DNA of 64,000 bases from Chloracidobacterium sp. (GCA_016715795.1 JADJXP010000001.1:987319-1051318); one strand, 5' to 3'. Positions 17,780 to 27,215 are shown, counted from the stretch's first letter. The notes: generated by a model not told the origin, from the sequence alone. A program made the numbers and translations.

Positions 17780-18598
17780 ATGAGGCGATGTTCCAACTGC
17801 GGCAATGAGAATCCGGACCAGATGGCTTTCTGCCTGAACTGTGGCCGTGAATTGCCGGTTGAATGGAACCAGCTCGACAAGACGACGGATTCGCTTCAGG
17901 GCGGCCCTGCTACGATCGGGACACCGAGCGTTGAGACGCGGTTCTATCGGCAGCCCGCTGAGACGGCGTTTGACCCACCGACCCAAGCAACGCGCAGCAA
18001 GCGCCCCATAGTCGTGGCCATGGCCGCACTGCTTGTCGGCGGGATCGGTATCGTTGCGGCCCTTGGGCTGGCGGGTTGGTATTTTTACAAGCGAACGCCG
18101 CCGGCGGTCAGCCTTGTCTCGCCCGCGGAGAACACAAACACGGCAAACAGTAACGCAAGCCCAAAGCCCTCGTTCACTCCGCCGACCGAACCGACAAAGA
18201 CGGGCACGTTCACCGTCGCGGCTAACATGGGCTGGCAGTTGTCTGAGATCGATACTGTTCCGCGCGAGGAATTTACGACCAAGGTCACCGGCCTGATAGA
18301 CCTTGCGGGCGTCAAGTCGCGACTCACGCCAAAGGGAACTAATGACGCGGCGGCCAAATCGCGACGGCTCTTTCCCGACCTGCCGGCCGGAGCATTGCTT
18401 ATGCGGACGCGCTATGCTGACGGAAAATTCTCGAATGTCCAGCCCGTGACGGCCGGATCATCCGGCAACTGGCAGAATTTTGAGGACGAACGCGGCCGGC
18501 TGGAGTTTTGCGTCAACGACAACGCGCCGGAGCAGAACGGCGGCAATTTTATCGTGACCGTAAAGATGACGAAATTGCCAAAACCGAAAAAGCAGTGA
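17780..18598 (+). CDS. Zinc-ribbon membrane protein with extracytoplasmic domain
   Basis: The protein has 272 residues. Residues 4-22 form a zinc ribbon with two CxxC knuckles (CSNCGNENPDQMAFCLNCGRE). A linker follows, then one transmembrane helix (about 75-98), an Asn/Thr/Ser/Pro-rich spacer (about 110-140) and a C-terminal domain of about 120 residues outside the cytoplasm. The architecture resembles many zinc-ribbon-plus-TM proteins of unknown function. It converges on the DUF962 gene with no gap. Confidence 0.75.
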   Translation: MRRCSNCGNENPDQMAFCLNCGRELPVEWNQLDKTTDSLQGGPATIGTPSVETRFYRQPAETAFDPPTQATRSKRPIVVAMAALLVGGIGIVAALGLAGWYFYKRTPPAVSLVSPAENTNTANSNASPKPSFTPPTEPTKTGTFTVAANMGWQLSEIDTVPREEFTTKVTGLIDLAGVKSRLTPKGTNDAAAKSRRLFPDLPAGALLMRTRYADGKFSNVQPVTAGSSGNWQNFEDERGRLEFCVNDNAPEQNGGNFIVTVKMTKLPKPKKQ

Positions 18599-18895
18599 TC
18601 AGCCAAAGGTCTTTTTCATCCACCATCGCAGGCCAACGAACAGAAACCGATAGTCTTTCATGAACTCGGGCGGTTTTCCCTCAAAGTAGTGCCCGATGAA
18701 TTGAAGGACCCAACCGACTACAAAGAGTCCCAAGGCGATCCGCCACAGGCCGTCGATAAAGAACGATGGAATAACTAAAAGGACCGACAGCGCGATCATC
18801 GGGATGCCGAATGTATGCAGCAGCCGATTGATCGGATGCTGATGGCTTTCGGAGTATTCGTCGATCCAGGACTCCCACGTGCGCCCGCCCATCAT
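18599..18895 (-). CDS. DUF962/Mpo1-like membrane protein
   Basis: The protein has 98 residues. The motif HQHPINRLLHTFGIP and the C-terminal IGHYFEGKPPEFMKDYRFL identify the DUF962 family (yeast Mpo1, bacterial YGL010w-like). Two hydrophobic segments span about residues 30-50 and 52-70. Yeast Mpo1 is an iron-dependent dioxygenase acting on 2-hydroxy fatty acids, and the conserved histidines here fit that fold. The bacterial function is inferred only. It follows folA by 32 bases and may be the last gene of the selB operon. Confidence 0.85.
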   Translation of the reverse strand: MMGGRTWESWIDEYSESHQHPINRLLHTFGIPMIALSVLLVIPSFFIDGLWRIALGLFVVGWVLQFIGHYFEGKPPEFMKDYRFLFVGLRWWMKKTFG

Positions 18896-18927
18896 AGCCT
18901 CATGTCTCCTTCTGCGAGAATCTTACA

Positions 18928-19410
18928 TTACTTTCGCCGCCGTTGAAATATCTTTACGGTCAGGTCGTCACCAAGCTCGTGCAGCGACGTCATCTCAAAA
19001 TTGTCGAGAAAGCTCTTCGGCATAAAAGTATCGGCATCCGGCACCTCGATCGGTATTTCCGTAACGATCCATTTCTCTATCACGTCAGCAAACTCCGCAT
19101 AGGTCGTTGCCCCGCCGATGATAAAAACGTCGCGATTGAGATATTTTGCCAGTTCGACGACCTCGTCCACGCTGTTCAATCGCATAACCTCGCCCGGCGT
19201 GTCGATCTTGCCCGAGCGGCTGAGGACTATATTCAATCGCCCCGGCAGCGGCTTGCCGATCGAGCTCCAAGTGTTTGAGCCCATGACGACGGCGTTGCCG
19301 GTCGTGGTCTTCTTAAAGAACTGAAGATCTGCCGAATAATGCCATGGCAGGCGACCGTCGCTGCCGATCGCGAGATCCTTTGATACTGCAATGATGCCGA
19401 TTATCGCCAT
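18928..19410 (-). CDS. folA: Dihydrofolate reductase
   Basis: The protein has 160 residues, the usual length. It has the N-terminal strand GIIAVSKDLAIGSDGRLPWH with the substrate-loop WH, then VVMGSNTWSSIGKPLPGRLN for NADPH and folate binding, and FIIGGATTYAEF near the C-terminus. It makes tetrahydrofolate from dihydrofolate with NADPH. The start overlaps the DUF2071 stop (TAATG), placing it in an operon with selB and DUF2071. No thyA is adjacent. Confidence 0.95.
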   Translation of the reverse strand: MAIIGIIAVSKDLAIGSDGRLPWHYSADLQFFKKTTTGNAVVMGSNTWSSIGKPLPGRLNIVLSRSGKIDTPGEVMRLNSVDEVVELAKYLNRDVFIIGGATTYAEFADVIEKWIVTEIPIEVPDADTFMPKSFLDNFEMTSLHELGDDLTVKIFQRRRK

Positions 19411-20114
19411 TAGTAGATCGATCTGCCCTTATACACCGCAACCTCAGAACCCTTTGCCAGCAGGATCGAGTGCGGTGTCTCGTCACGGAGAAAACCAAAC
19501 TGCTCGCCGTACGTTGCGGCAAAATCGACATCGATCACCTCGTTCTTTGTCGAGAACAGCTCCCATTTCGGATGTTCGACGCGGTATTCATCGACCCGTG
19601 CGCCGCCTCGCTGTGTGTAGCCCCAATAGTGCTCGATGATAAATTCGCCGTGCGACCCTTCTGGCGGGACGCCGAGGTTCTCATCCATGTCGACACTCAG
19701 ACGATTAGTGACGCCTTCACGTGTCCAGCCGTAGGACACCATCGTGCCGCTCCTGACGTGTGACATCTGCCAGCACTCGTACGGCTCGCCATACATCACA
19801 CGGGCAACCGTTGCGATAGCGTATCGCGGAACGATCTCCTTGATAAAGCACACGCCGCGACGGATCTCGCCATCAACCTCGCGCTTGACATAATATCGCA
19901 GGTTGACCTCCTCGAAATTGATGTGAAACGGTATCGGCACACCGAGGACCCGCGTATCGAGAAACATAAATCCGACAAGGCTGACGAAACACTTGCCGTC
20001 GTTCAGGTCGAGTTCTATTCCACGAGGCACGTGTGAGGCGAGCAGCGACGGCTCGACCACGTAGTTGGCCATTATCAGGTCTTTCCAATACGCGGTCAGA
20101 AACTTTCTCATCAC
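19410..20114 (-). CDS. DUF2071 (YqjF-like) protein
   Basis: The protein has 234 residues. Matches to the DUF2071 family include VEPSLLASHVPRGIELDLNDGKCFVSLVGFMF near the start, then NFEEVNLRYYVKRE and GVCFIKEIVPRYAIATVAR. The family resembles the acetoacetate-decarboxylase fold, but no reaction is established. The start overlaps the selB stop by 4 bases (ATGA) and the stop overlaps folA, so it is co-transcribed and probably translationally coupled with both. Confidence 0.85.
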   Translation of the reverse strand: MMRKFLTAYWKDLIMANYVVEPSLLASHVPRGIELDLNDGKCFVSLVGFMFLDTRVLGVPIPFHINFEEVNLRYYVKREVDGEIRRGVCFIKEIVPRYAIATVARVMYGEPYECWQMSHVRSGTMVSYGWTREGVTNRLSVDMDENLGVPPEGSHGEFIIEHYWGYTQRGGARVDEYRVEHPKWELFSTKNEVIDVDFAATYGEQFGFLRDETPHSILLAKGSEVAVYKGRSIY

Positions 20115-22021
20115 AGGATCACGCGACTATCGCCACGGCGGACGGTCACCTTTTCACGGTCGAAATATTCGAGTAGAGGTATAGCATATTTTCTCGAAAC
20201 TTTCGCAAGCTCTTTGAAACGGGCAACGTCGATTCCTCGGTCTTTGGTTGCCTCCGCAGATCGTCTGAGCTGCTCCGTGAGAGAGTCCAGCACGGCGCGG
20301 CTGAAACAGAACTCGTCACTTACTTTAACGACCACTCCGTCCTCGATCAGTAACTGCAGGAGATGCGACGCCCCGGCTCGAGATGTTCCCGTGCTGTTTG
20401 CCGCATCGGCAAGCACTTCATTGATCTTTGGCACCTCGAGACGTGCTGCAGCGATCGCCGAGAGCATATTGTCGCTCGCCTCCTGTTCTCTCGCCGACAG
20501 CTCGGTGCGGAACGAGGCCGAACGCATCAGATCACCCTGCGCGATGATCGTTCCTGCGACCGTAAGTTGGTCAATGACGGTTTGAAAGACATTGTCTGTG
20601 ACGCCGCGAAAGACGGTTTCGCGCAATTCCTCGCGCGCGATGCCGCGTTTGAGCGGTTGGTCTCGATGAAACGCATCGATGGCTGCGGCTGCGGCAGACC
20701 GCAACTCGGCAAGGTCACTCGCTGAGACGAGCACGCCGGAAGCGTCCACGGCTGAGCCGGACGCGACACTTCGTTCCACGGCCTCTATCACGGACTGACG
20801 CTCACAGCCGGTCCGGGCCTGAAGATCGCCGATCGTCAGGCCATGTTTGCCCGATGCGGCAATAATAAGCGGCAATCGCTCAGCGATCCCATTGGCAGCA
20901 TTCAGCCGTCTGAGTTCTGCGACGACCGCCTCAATGTCCCGCATTCGATGCCGCGCCGGCGAATTATCGACGACCACTCCTCCGGCGATCGTTGATGGTG
21001 GCGAGTATCTGCGGATGATAAATCGTTCGTCGGGCACCGCGGCGATTGGTGTTTCCAGGGTCAACTGAACAAAGGCGTCGTCGCCCGGTGCGATCTCGCC
21101 CGAGCCGTCGAGCACCTTGACCCGGGCCAGCGCCTCGGCCGTGCCGCAATGCAGACGGACACGCTGTCGCGAGCGGACCGGCCGCTTTGCGTCTGCTAGC
21201 ACCTCGAGATGAGCGTCGATGATCTGCGCGGGTCGCAAAATGCCGGCGGCCGCGAGCATCATCCCACGCGTTACTTCTGACCGCTCAACACCCGAGAGAT
21301 TGACCGCGACACGCTGTCCGGCCGACGCAGTTGATACGCTCGAGCCATAGGATTGCAGACCGCGCACGCGAACGCGCCGGCCGACGGGCAGCAGGTCTAT
21401 CTCGTCTCCCTCAGATATCGTGCCGGAAGCAAGGGTTCCCGTGACCACCGTGCCAAACCCTTTCATCGAAAAGCTCCGGTCGATGGGCAGGCGAGTAACA
21501 ATGGATGACGCTGTACGTTTCGCGGTTACCGCCGTCAGGGCGTTTTTGAGTTCGTCGACGCCTTCACCGGTTCGCGAACTGACGACAACGATAGGAGCCC
21601 CGTCGAGAAACGTGCCGGCGACGAGCTCGGCTGCGTCGAGCCTTGCGAGTTCGATGGTGTCAGCGTCCGCGAGGTCCGACTTTGTGATGGCAATGACGCC
21701 GGAGCTGACGCCCAGAAGCCGACATATGTCAAAGTGCTCCCTCGTTTGCGGCATCACGCCGTCATCTGCGGCGATGACGAGCAGGACAACGTCGATACCG
21801 CTTGCGCCTGCAAGCATGTTCCTGACAAAGCGTTCGTGTCCGGGTACATCGACAAATCCAAAACGGATGTTACCGACGGTGAGTTCGGCAAAACCGAGAT
21901 CGACCGTAATTCCCCGACGTTTCTCCTCAGGCAGCCGATCTGCGTCGGTGCCCGTCAGGGCCTTTACGAGTGCTGTCTTGCCGTGGTCGATGTGACCGGC
22001 GGTGCCGACTATCACATCCAT
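20111..22021 (-). CDS. selB: Selenocysteine-specific elongation factor SelB
   Basis: The protein has 636 residues. The N-terminal GTPase domain carries G1 GHIDHGKTAL, then DVPGHE and TKSD. The start MDVIVGTAGHIDHGKTALVK is diagnostic for SelB rather than EF-Tu. Beta-barrel domains follow (about 175-345). The C-terminal part holds tandem winged-helix domains that bind the SECIS hairpin and ends with REKVTVRRGDSRVIL. SelB delivers Sec-tRNA to in-frame UGA codons. Its presence 13 kb from two genes with in-frame TGA supports their reading as selenoproteins. selA, selC and selD are not in the window. The start overlaps the upstream membrane-protein stop (TAATG). Confidence 0.97.
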   Translation of the reverse strand: MDVIVGTAGHIDHGKTALVKALTGTDADRLPEEKRRGITVDLGFAELTVGNIRFGFVDVPGHERFVRNMLAGASGIDVVLLVIAADDGVMPQTREHFDICRLLGVSSGVIAITKSDLADADTIELARLDAAELVAGTFLDGAPIVVVSSRTGEGVDELKNALTAVTAKRTASSIVTRLPIDRSFSMKGFGTVVTGTLASGTISEGDEIDLLPVGRRVRVRGLQSYGSSVSTASAGQRVAVNLSGVERSEVTRGMMLAAAGILRPAQIIDAHLEVLADAKRPVRSRQRVRLHCGTAEALARVKVLDGSGEIAPGDDAFVQLTLETPIAAVPDERFIIRRYSPPSTIAGGVVVDNSPARHRMRDIEAVVAELRRLNAANGIAERLPLIIAASGKHGLTIGDLQARTGCERQSVIEAVERSVASGSAVDASGVLVSASDLAELRSAAAAAIDAFHRDQPLKRGIAREELRETVFRGVTDNVFQTVIDQLTVAGTIIAQGDLMRSASFRTELSAREQEASDNMLSAIAAARLEVPKINEVLADAANSTGTSRAGASHLLQLLIEDGVVVKVSDEFCFSRAVLDSLTEQLRRSAEATKDRGIDVARFKELAKVSRKYAIPLLEYFDREKVTVRRGDSRVIL

Positions 22022-22476
22022 TAGTTTCTAAAGATCGCCCGCATCACATAGTAAAAGATGACCGGTGGAACGAACGAAACGGCCATCGAGAGCAATGTGA
22101 CCACGAGCGAATAGAGCCAGGCTTCGCGTCCCGCTCGTATGTTAAATACCTTTAGGAATAAACGCTTGATCAGAAACAGGAAGAGCGGCGGGAAGAGGGC
22201 CGCGACGGCAATGGCCGCCCCCAGCGTAACATCACCGCCTGCAACCTTTTCGATATCGCCGCTCCACGCAAGGGCCAGGATCATCCCGATGATAACGAAC
22301 GGGACGAAAAAGCCGACGCACAAAGCGATCGTGTCACTGAATGTCACGAAAGCCACCGCTTTTGGTGCTTGGGCCCAGTTGCGACGAACGAGCCAAATGA
22401 CCTCCAGAATGATCGCTGCGACAAAGCACAATACAAAGAATCCCGTTGTCAGCCATTGAATGCTTACTTCAGACAT
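22021..22476 (-). CDS. Small polytopic membrane protein
   Basis: The protein has 151 residues and four hydrophobic segments (about 10-30, 45-68, 80-105, 120-145), the last ending in a short basic tail. I recognise no family. It lies between a sigma-54 activator (5-base gap) and selB (overlapping start and stop), so it is co-expressed with selB. No evidence links it to selenium metabolism beyond position. Confidence 0.65.
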   Translation of the reverse strand: MSEVSIQWLTTGFFVLCFVAAIILEVIWLVRRNWAQAPKAVAFVTFSDTIALCVGFFVPFVIIGMILALAWSGDIEKVAGGDVTLGAAIAVAALFPPLFLFLIKRLFLKVFNIRAGREAWLYSLVVTLLSMAVSFVPPVIFYYVMRAIFRN

Positions 22477-22481
22477 AATTT

Positions 22482-24590
22482 CTATTTTGCACCGTCGGTC
22501 TCGTATTGTTCGAGCTTACGATAGAGCGTTTTACGCCCGATATTCAACAGCCGAGCGGCTGACGATTTGTCGCCGTCGGTATACATGAGGGTCGCCTCGA
22601 TCACCTGCTTCTCGATCTCGTCCATTGCTGACGGCAGACCAAGGCGGATCTCAAATTCGCGGCCCGTTCCCGCCGCTATCGCGCGTTCATGCCGTGCGTT
22701 GGCTGCGGCGCCGAGTTCGGTCCGGGAGATGGCATCAGGAAGGTCATCGGCCTCTATCTGACGGCCCGAAGCAATGATCACAGCCCGCTCAATGGCATTT
22801 TCTAGCTCACGGACGTTGCCGGGCCAATCGTAATTGACGAGGGCCTTCATAGCTTCTTTCGAAATGCCCGAGACGAAGCGGCCGGTTTTTTCCTTATAGC
22901 TATCGAGAAAGTGGATAACCAACAGGTGAATGTCCTCTATACGTTCGCGCAGGGGCGGAAGCGAAATGGGGAACACCGAGAGCCGGTAGAACAGGTCCTT
23001 GCGGAACGTCCCGGCTGCGATCGCCCGTTCGAGATCGCTGTTTGTTGCTGCGATCACGCGAACGCCTGCCTTGATGACCTTCTTGCCGCCGACGCGCGTA
23101 AACTCGCCGTCTTGCAGAACGCGGAGGAGCCGCACCTGCGCCTGCAACGACATCTCACCGATCTCGTCGAGAAAGAGTGTTCCGCCGTCGGCTTCCTCAA
23201 ATCGGCCTTGCCGCTGCTCGCGTGCATCAGTGAACGCACCTTTTTCGTGCCCGAAGAGTTCTGATTCGAGCAGCGTTTCGGGGATCGCACCGCAATTGAT
23301 CTTGACGAATGGCTTGTTCTCGCGGCCCGAGTTGTAATGGATAAGGTTCGCGATCAATTCCTTGCCCGTACCCGATTCGCCCGTTACGAGCACCGTCGTA
23401 GATGTATCGGCGACATTCAGTCCGAGCTCGATCGCCCGTCGTATCGCCGGGGCTTGGCCGACAAGCTCACTGTGACGATGAAGCACGCTGCGGAGCCGCA
23501 TCACCTCGGTCGAAAGCTGGTCGCGTTCGAGCGCCGTCCCGATCTGGTCAGATATTCCCTCGATCAGGGCAATATCGTGATCGGCGAACGTGCCTTCCTT
23601 GCTCCAAACAAACCCCAACAATCCGAACGCACGGCCGGCGACGTGCACGGGCGTGACGAGAGCAGCCTTACCCTTGAGCTGGGTGTTGAAAAAGATTCGT
23701 ATCGGCAGCGGCAATTGCGAATCTGCCAGCCTCAGCGTTTTGCCGTCGCGCAGCAGGTCGCCGAGGGCCGAGAACGTCTCGATATCGAGAGATTTATTGT
23801 GCTGTTCGATGAGCCTGAGCATTCGGCCCAGCTTGATGCCTTCTGCAGCCTTGAAGGTCGCAAGCGAGATGCGCTTGCCCGTCTCATCCAGCACGCCCAG
23901 CGCACCATAATCGGCCCCGACCAGATTGATCGCTCGCTCTATGACATCCTCTGCGACCTCCTTAAAGTCGGAGTGCGAGTTGAGCGTATTGGCGATCTCG
24001 AGCAGCGCATTCGTCCGCCGCGTCTCCTGCTCTTGCGTGACGTAGAGCTTGGTGTACTGATAGCCGATCGCGAGTTGGCGGGCGATCGATTCCAGAAAGG
24101 CCACTTCTTCGTCGAGCCAGACACGCGGCTTTCTCGTGTCGTGGAGGCCCATCAGGCCCAGCACCCGGCCGTTCTGGATGATCGGGATGATCAATAGTGA
24201 TCGTGTGCCGAGGGCCTTGGCAAAGAACTTCAGCGTGGCGTCCTTTGCCTTTGAGATGTCATTGACCCTGATCGGTCTTGTCAGATCCAGCCGCTCAGCG
24301 AGCCTGGTTGCGTCAAAGGGTATCGTGGTGCCCTGGCTCTTGGGGACGCCGCGGTCGCGGCGCCATTCATGACTGATGACCAGTTCTTCACCGTCGGAGA
24401 GTTGGAGTAGGTCACAGCGGTCAGCTCTGAGCATTCGCCCGATCTCAGAAACGACGACGTTAAGAAAGCGTTCGAGGTCGATGTCGGTCGGCAGGTCGCG
24501 CGCCAAGCGTTCAATGATCGCTTCGCGGGCTTGCTGCATGCTGAGCTTACGCTCAGACGACAGTGCCGTTGTTTGCTGGGCTTGCTCCAT
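22482..24590 (-). CDS. GAF-domain sigma-54 transcriptional activator
   Basis: The protein has 702 residues. Two N-terminal GAF-type sensor domains (about 30-185 and 205-355) precede a linker helix and an AAA+ sigma-54 interaction domain with Walker A GESGTGKE, contact loop GAFTDA (a variant of GAFTGA) and FLDEIGE. The Fis-type helix-turn-helix is at the C-terminus (GDKSSAARLLNIGRKTLYRKL). There is no receiver domain, so it probably responds to a small ligand or redox signal rather than phosphorylation. It lies immediately upstream of the membrane protein/selB operon, but whether it controls that operon is not shown. Confidence 0.93.
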   Translation of the reverse strand: MEQAQQTTALSSERKLSMQQAREAIIERLARDLPTDIDLERFLNVVVSEIGRMLRADRCDLLQLSDGEELVISHEWRRDRGVPKSQGTTIPFDATRLAERLDLTRPIRVNDISKAKDATLKFFAKALGTRSLLIIPIIQNGRVLGLMGLHDTRKPRVWLDEEVAFLESIARQLAIGYQYTKLYVTQEQETRRTNALLEIANTLNSHSDFKEVAEDVIERAINLVGADYGALGVLDETGKRISLATFKAAEGIKLGRMLRLIEQHNKSLDIETFSALGDLLRDGKTLRLADSQLPLPIRIFFNTQLKGKAALVTPVHVAGRAFGLLGFVWSKEGTFADHDIALIEGISDQIGTALERDQLSTEVMRLRSVLHRHSELVGQAPAIRRAIELGLNVADTSTTVLVTGESGTGKELIANLIHYNSGRENKPFVKINCGAIPETLLESELFGHEKGAFTDAREQRQGRFEEADGGTLFLDEIGEMSLQAQVRLLRVLQDGEFTRVGGKKVIKAGVRVIAATNSDLERAIAAGTFRKDLFYRLSVFPISLPPLRERIEDIHLLVIHFLDSYKEKTGRFVSGISKEAMKALVNYDWPGNVRELENAIERAVIIASGRQIEADDLPDAISRTELGAAANARHERAIAAGTGREFEIRLGLPSAMDEIEKQVIEATLMYTDGDKSSAARLLNIGRKTLYRKLEQYETDGAK

Positions 24591-24677
24591 CGCTGACTGG
24601 ACAAAAACACTGTGTCCTTTCTGTCACCGGATGTCAAGCTGACACACTTCGGTGCGAATGTGTGTTCTTTCGACGCA

Positions 24678-25514
24678 TCAATGCGTCTTATTTGCGGGCT
24701 TTACCGGTAGTTTTGTATTTGCCTCGCGGGTGGCGCGACTGTTGGTATTCGTCGGCCGTCCGGCGCTGTTCGTGTTGGAGTTTGCGTCCGCATTGGCGTT
24801 AGCGTTCGCCGCTTTGTTCGCGTTGGCGTTAGAGTTCTGTGGCCCGACATAACTTACACGCTGCCGACCGGCCTCGGCGTCCTCGATCAATTCCTCAGCC
24901 CGGCTGTTCGACGGATCGAGTTCGAGGGCCTTCTTGAGAGCAGTTAGGGCCTCGTGGTATTTGGCAAGGCGGATCAGGCTTGTACCGAGTTCCATCTGAT
25001 ACTCGCTGTCGTCCGGCTTGAGCTTGACTGCCTGGCGGAAGGCATCCTCTGCCTCCTCATCCTTCAGCAATTTTGCGTATGTCCGGCCCAGATTGAAGAA
25101 GGCTACATCATCCTTAGGATTCGCTTCGACCCATTTCTTGTAGGCCGTAACGGCAGCCTCAAACGCCTTTTGCGAGTTTGGCTTAGCATTAGCAGGCCCG
25201 GTCGCCGTGCCGCTTCGTTCGAGCTGCATCTCGTGTAGCGAATACGCGATGCCAAGCTGAAAATAACCTTCGGCGAGATCCGGATCGAGCGTTACAGCCT
25301 GCTTGAGGGCCTGAATGGCCAGTTCGGTCTGGTTCTCGTCGAGCAGGCGTTTTCCCTCAGCGAGGGCAACATTTGCGTCAGTTATATGGGCAAACTGCGA
25401 CTCGGTATTCGCATTCGTCGGCTCCGTGTTGGCGGGTTTTGAGCCGCAGCTTATTAAGGTCAACAGGCAAAAAAAGAACACTATGCGGCAAAACTCTCTC
25501 ATAAGGTAGATCAT
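24678..25514 (-). CDS. TPR lipoprotein with Asn/Ala-rich tail
   Basis: The protein has 278 residues. A lipoprotein signal peptide ends at lipobox LISC. About four tetratricopeptide repeats follow (about residues 55-215, for example AIQALKQAVTLDPDLAEGYFQLGIAY and AFNLGRTYAKLL-type helices). The last about 55 residues are low complexity, dominated by Asn, Ala and Thr. The start overlaps the stop of the HIT gene (ATGA). It is probably a periplasmic scaffold protein, but its partners are unknown. Confidence 0.85.
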   Translation of the reverse strand: MIYLMREFCRIVFFFCLLTLISCGSKPANTEPTNANTESQFAHITDANVALAEGKRLLDENQTELAIQALKQAVTLDPDLAEGYFQLGIAYSLHEMQLERSGTATGPANAKPNSQKAFEAAVTAYKKWVEANPKDDVAFFNLGRTYAKLLKDEEAEDAFRQAVKLKPDDSEYQMELGTSLIRLAKYHEALTALKKALELDPSNSRAEELIEDAEAGRQRVSYVGPQNSNANANKAANANANADANSNTNSAGRPTNTNSRATREANTKLPVKPANKTH

Positions 25515-25861
25515 CCGGGCGGAAATACGAACGGCCGCCCGGCCAGCAGATGCACGTGCAGGTGAAAAACGGTCTGGCCGCCGTTTGCATTAGTATTGAT
25601 CACTATTCGATAGCCTTCTTCCGCAAAGCCGAGGCCGCGAGCGATGTCGGCGGCCGTCGTGAGCAGGTGGCCGAGCATTGGCCCGTGTTCTTCTTCAGTC
25701 TTGTCGAGCGAGTCAAGGTGAGTTCGCGGGATGATCAGAATGTGCGTCGGCGCCTGCGGGCTGAGGTCATTAAATGCGATACAGCGGTCGTCCTCGAATA
25801 CAAGCGTTGACGGCAACCGTCCGTCGGCGATCTTGCAAAAGATACAGTCTATTTCGGTCAT
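25511..25861 (-). CDS. HIT-family nucleotide hydrolase (HinT-like)
   Basis: The protein has 116 residues. The histidine triad is present as VFHLHVHLLAG near the C-terminus, and the N-terminal FCKIADGRLPSTLVFEDD with FNDLSPQAPTHILIIPR is typical of the HinT branch. It hydrolyses purine nucleoside phosphoramidates and related adducts. It forms a two-gene unit with the TPR lipoprotein, whose start overlaps its stop, and lies downstream of murA on the same strand with a 52-base gap. Confidence 0.93.
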   Translation of the reverse strand: MTEIDCIFCKIADGRLPSTLVFEDDRCIAFNDLSPQAPTHILIIPRTHLDSLDKTEEEHGPMLGHLLTTAADIARGLGFAEEGYRIVINTNANGGQTVFHLHVHLLAGRPFVFPPG

Positions 25862-25913
25862 CGGTCTGTGACTTTGATTAAATCACACGGCGGCGGGTTG
25901 GCAAACTCGCGCA

Positions 25914-27215
25914 TCAGGCCGCTATTTCCTCCTGCGTGGCATCAATGTCCGCCTTGATGCGTTCGATATCGGCTCCCAGTGAGCGGAACTTGCGGACGAT
26001 CGTCTCGTAGCCGCGGTCGATATGATATACGCGGTCGATGGTGGTCTCGCCCTCGGCACACAAAGCCGCCAGCACCAACGACGCGGACGCGCGCAGGTCG
26101 GACGCTATGATCGGCGCACCCATCAGTTTGCTCGGCCCGTGAACGGTGGCCGTATTGCCCGATATCGCTATGTCGGCACCCATGCGGATCAACTCCGACG
26201 CGTGCATAAAGCGATTCTCGAATATCGTCTCAACGACCTTTGATTCGCCCTCAGCCTGCGTCATCAGTGCCATATACTGGGCCTGCATATCGGTCGGAAA
26301 ATGCGGATGCGGCTCGGTCGTCACATCCCTGGCCTTTAGCCCGCCCGACGAGCGTCGAACTAGGAGTGTGCTCTGATTTACCTCATCGATCTCGACGCCG
26401 GCCGAGCGAAGGTGGTCGATGACAGCGACCAGATGATCGGGCCGGCAATTCTTGACCTCGAGTTCGCCGTTCGTGATCGCGGCGGCCACGAGGAACGTTC
26501 CGGTTTCGATGCGGTCTGGGATTATCGTATGTTCGGCACTTCCCATTCCCTCTACACCGTCGATCTCTATCGTTGAGGTCCCGGCTCCGCGGATCCGGGC
26601 TCCCATCTTGTTCATCAATTCTGCGAGGTCCTCGATCTCGGGCTCCTCGGCGGCGTTTCTGATGGTCGTGCGACCCTCGGCGAGCGCGGCGGCCATCATT
26701 ACATTCTCCGTGCCGGTTACCGTAACCTTTTCAAAATCGACGGCATTGCCCGTGAGACGGCCTCTCGGAGCCCGTGCCACAACATCGCCCGATTCAAGCG
26801 AGACCTCTGCCCCCAACTGCTCGAACGCCTTCAAATGAAGATCGATGGGCCTCGTCCCAATGGCACAGCCGCCCGGCAGGCTGACCTTTGCTTTGCCAAA
26901 CCTGCCGAGCAGCGGCCCTAGCGCCAGCACGCTCGCGCGCATTGTCTTAACAAGGTGATACGGCGCCTCAAAGATCTCAACGTTCTTTGCCGTGATCTTG
27001 TGCGTGCGAAGCTCCGGCGTCAGCACCGTAGCACCAAGGTCCTCGAGCAGTCTGCGCTGCGTTATAAGGTCCTTGACATACGGCACGTTGTGAAGCGTCA
27101 CCGTCTCGCTCGATAGCAGCGTCGCCGCCAGGCACGGCAGGGCCGAATTCTTCGCTCCGCCGATCTCGATCTTTCCATGCAGCGGTCGCCCGCCGCGAAC
27201 TACAAACTTATCCAT
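25914..27215 (-). CDS. murA: UDP-N-acetylglucosamine 1-carboxyvinyltransferase MurA
   Basis: MurA transfers enolpyruvate from PEP to UDP-GlcNAc, the first committed step of peptidoglycan synthesis. I start at ATG 27215 (MDKFVVRGGRPLHGKIEIGG), where the family normally begins and which has AGAAGAG just upstream. An in-frame ATG at 27260 would add 15 residues. The product is then 433 residues. The PEP-binding cysteine is conserved in LPGGCAIGTRPID at position 117 (115 in E. coli), so the enzyme should be fosfomycin-sensitive. Lys in GGAKNS and Arg residues of the inside-out barrel are also visible. Confidence 0.96.
   Translation of the reverse strand: MDKFVVRGGRPLHGKIEIGGAKNSALPCLAATLLSSETVTLHNVPYVKDLITQRRLLEDLGATVLTPELRTHKITAKNVEIFEAPYHLVKTMRASVLALGPLLGRFGKAKVSLPGGCAIGTRPIDLHLKAFEQLGAEVSLESGDVVARAPRGRLTGNAVDFEKVTVTGTENVMMAAALAEGRTTIRNAAEEPEIEDLAELMNKMGARIRGAGTSTIEIDGVEGMGSAEHTIIPDRIETGTFLVAAAITNGELEVKNCRPDHLVAVIDHLRSAGVEIDEVNQSTLLVRRSSGGLKARDVTTEPHPHFPTDMQAQYMALMTQAEGESKVVETIFENRFMHASELIRMGADIAISGNTATVHGPSKLMGAPIIASDLRASASLVLAALCAEGETTIDRVYHIDRGYETIVRKFRSLGADIERIKADIDATQEEIAA

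Noticed and set aside
23337..24197. A 286-codon plus-strand open frame opposite the GAF activator
   Set aside because: It is an antisense shadow caused by codon bias, with no start signal.
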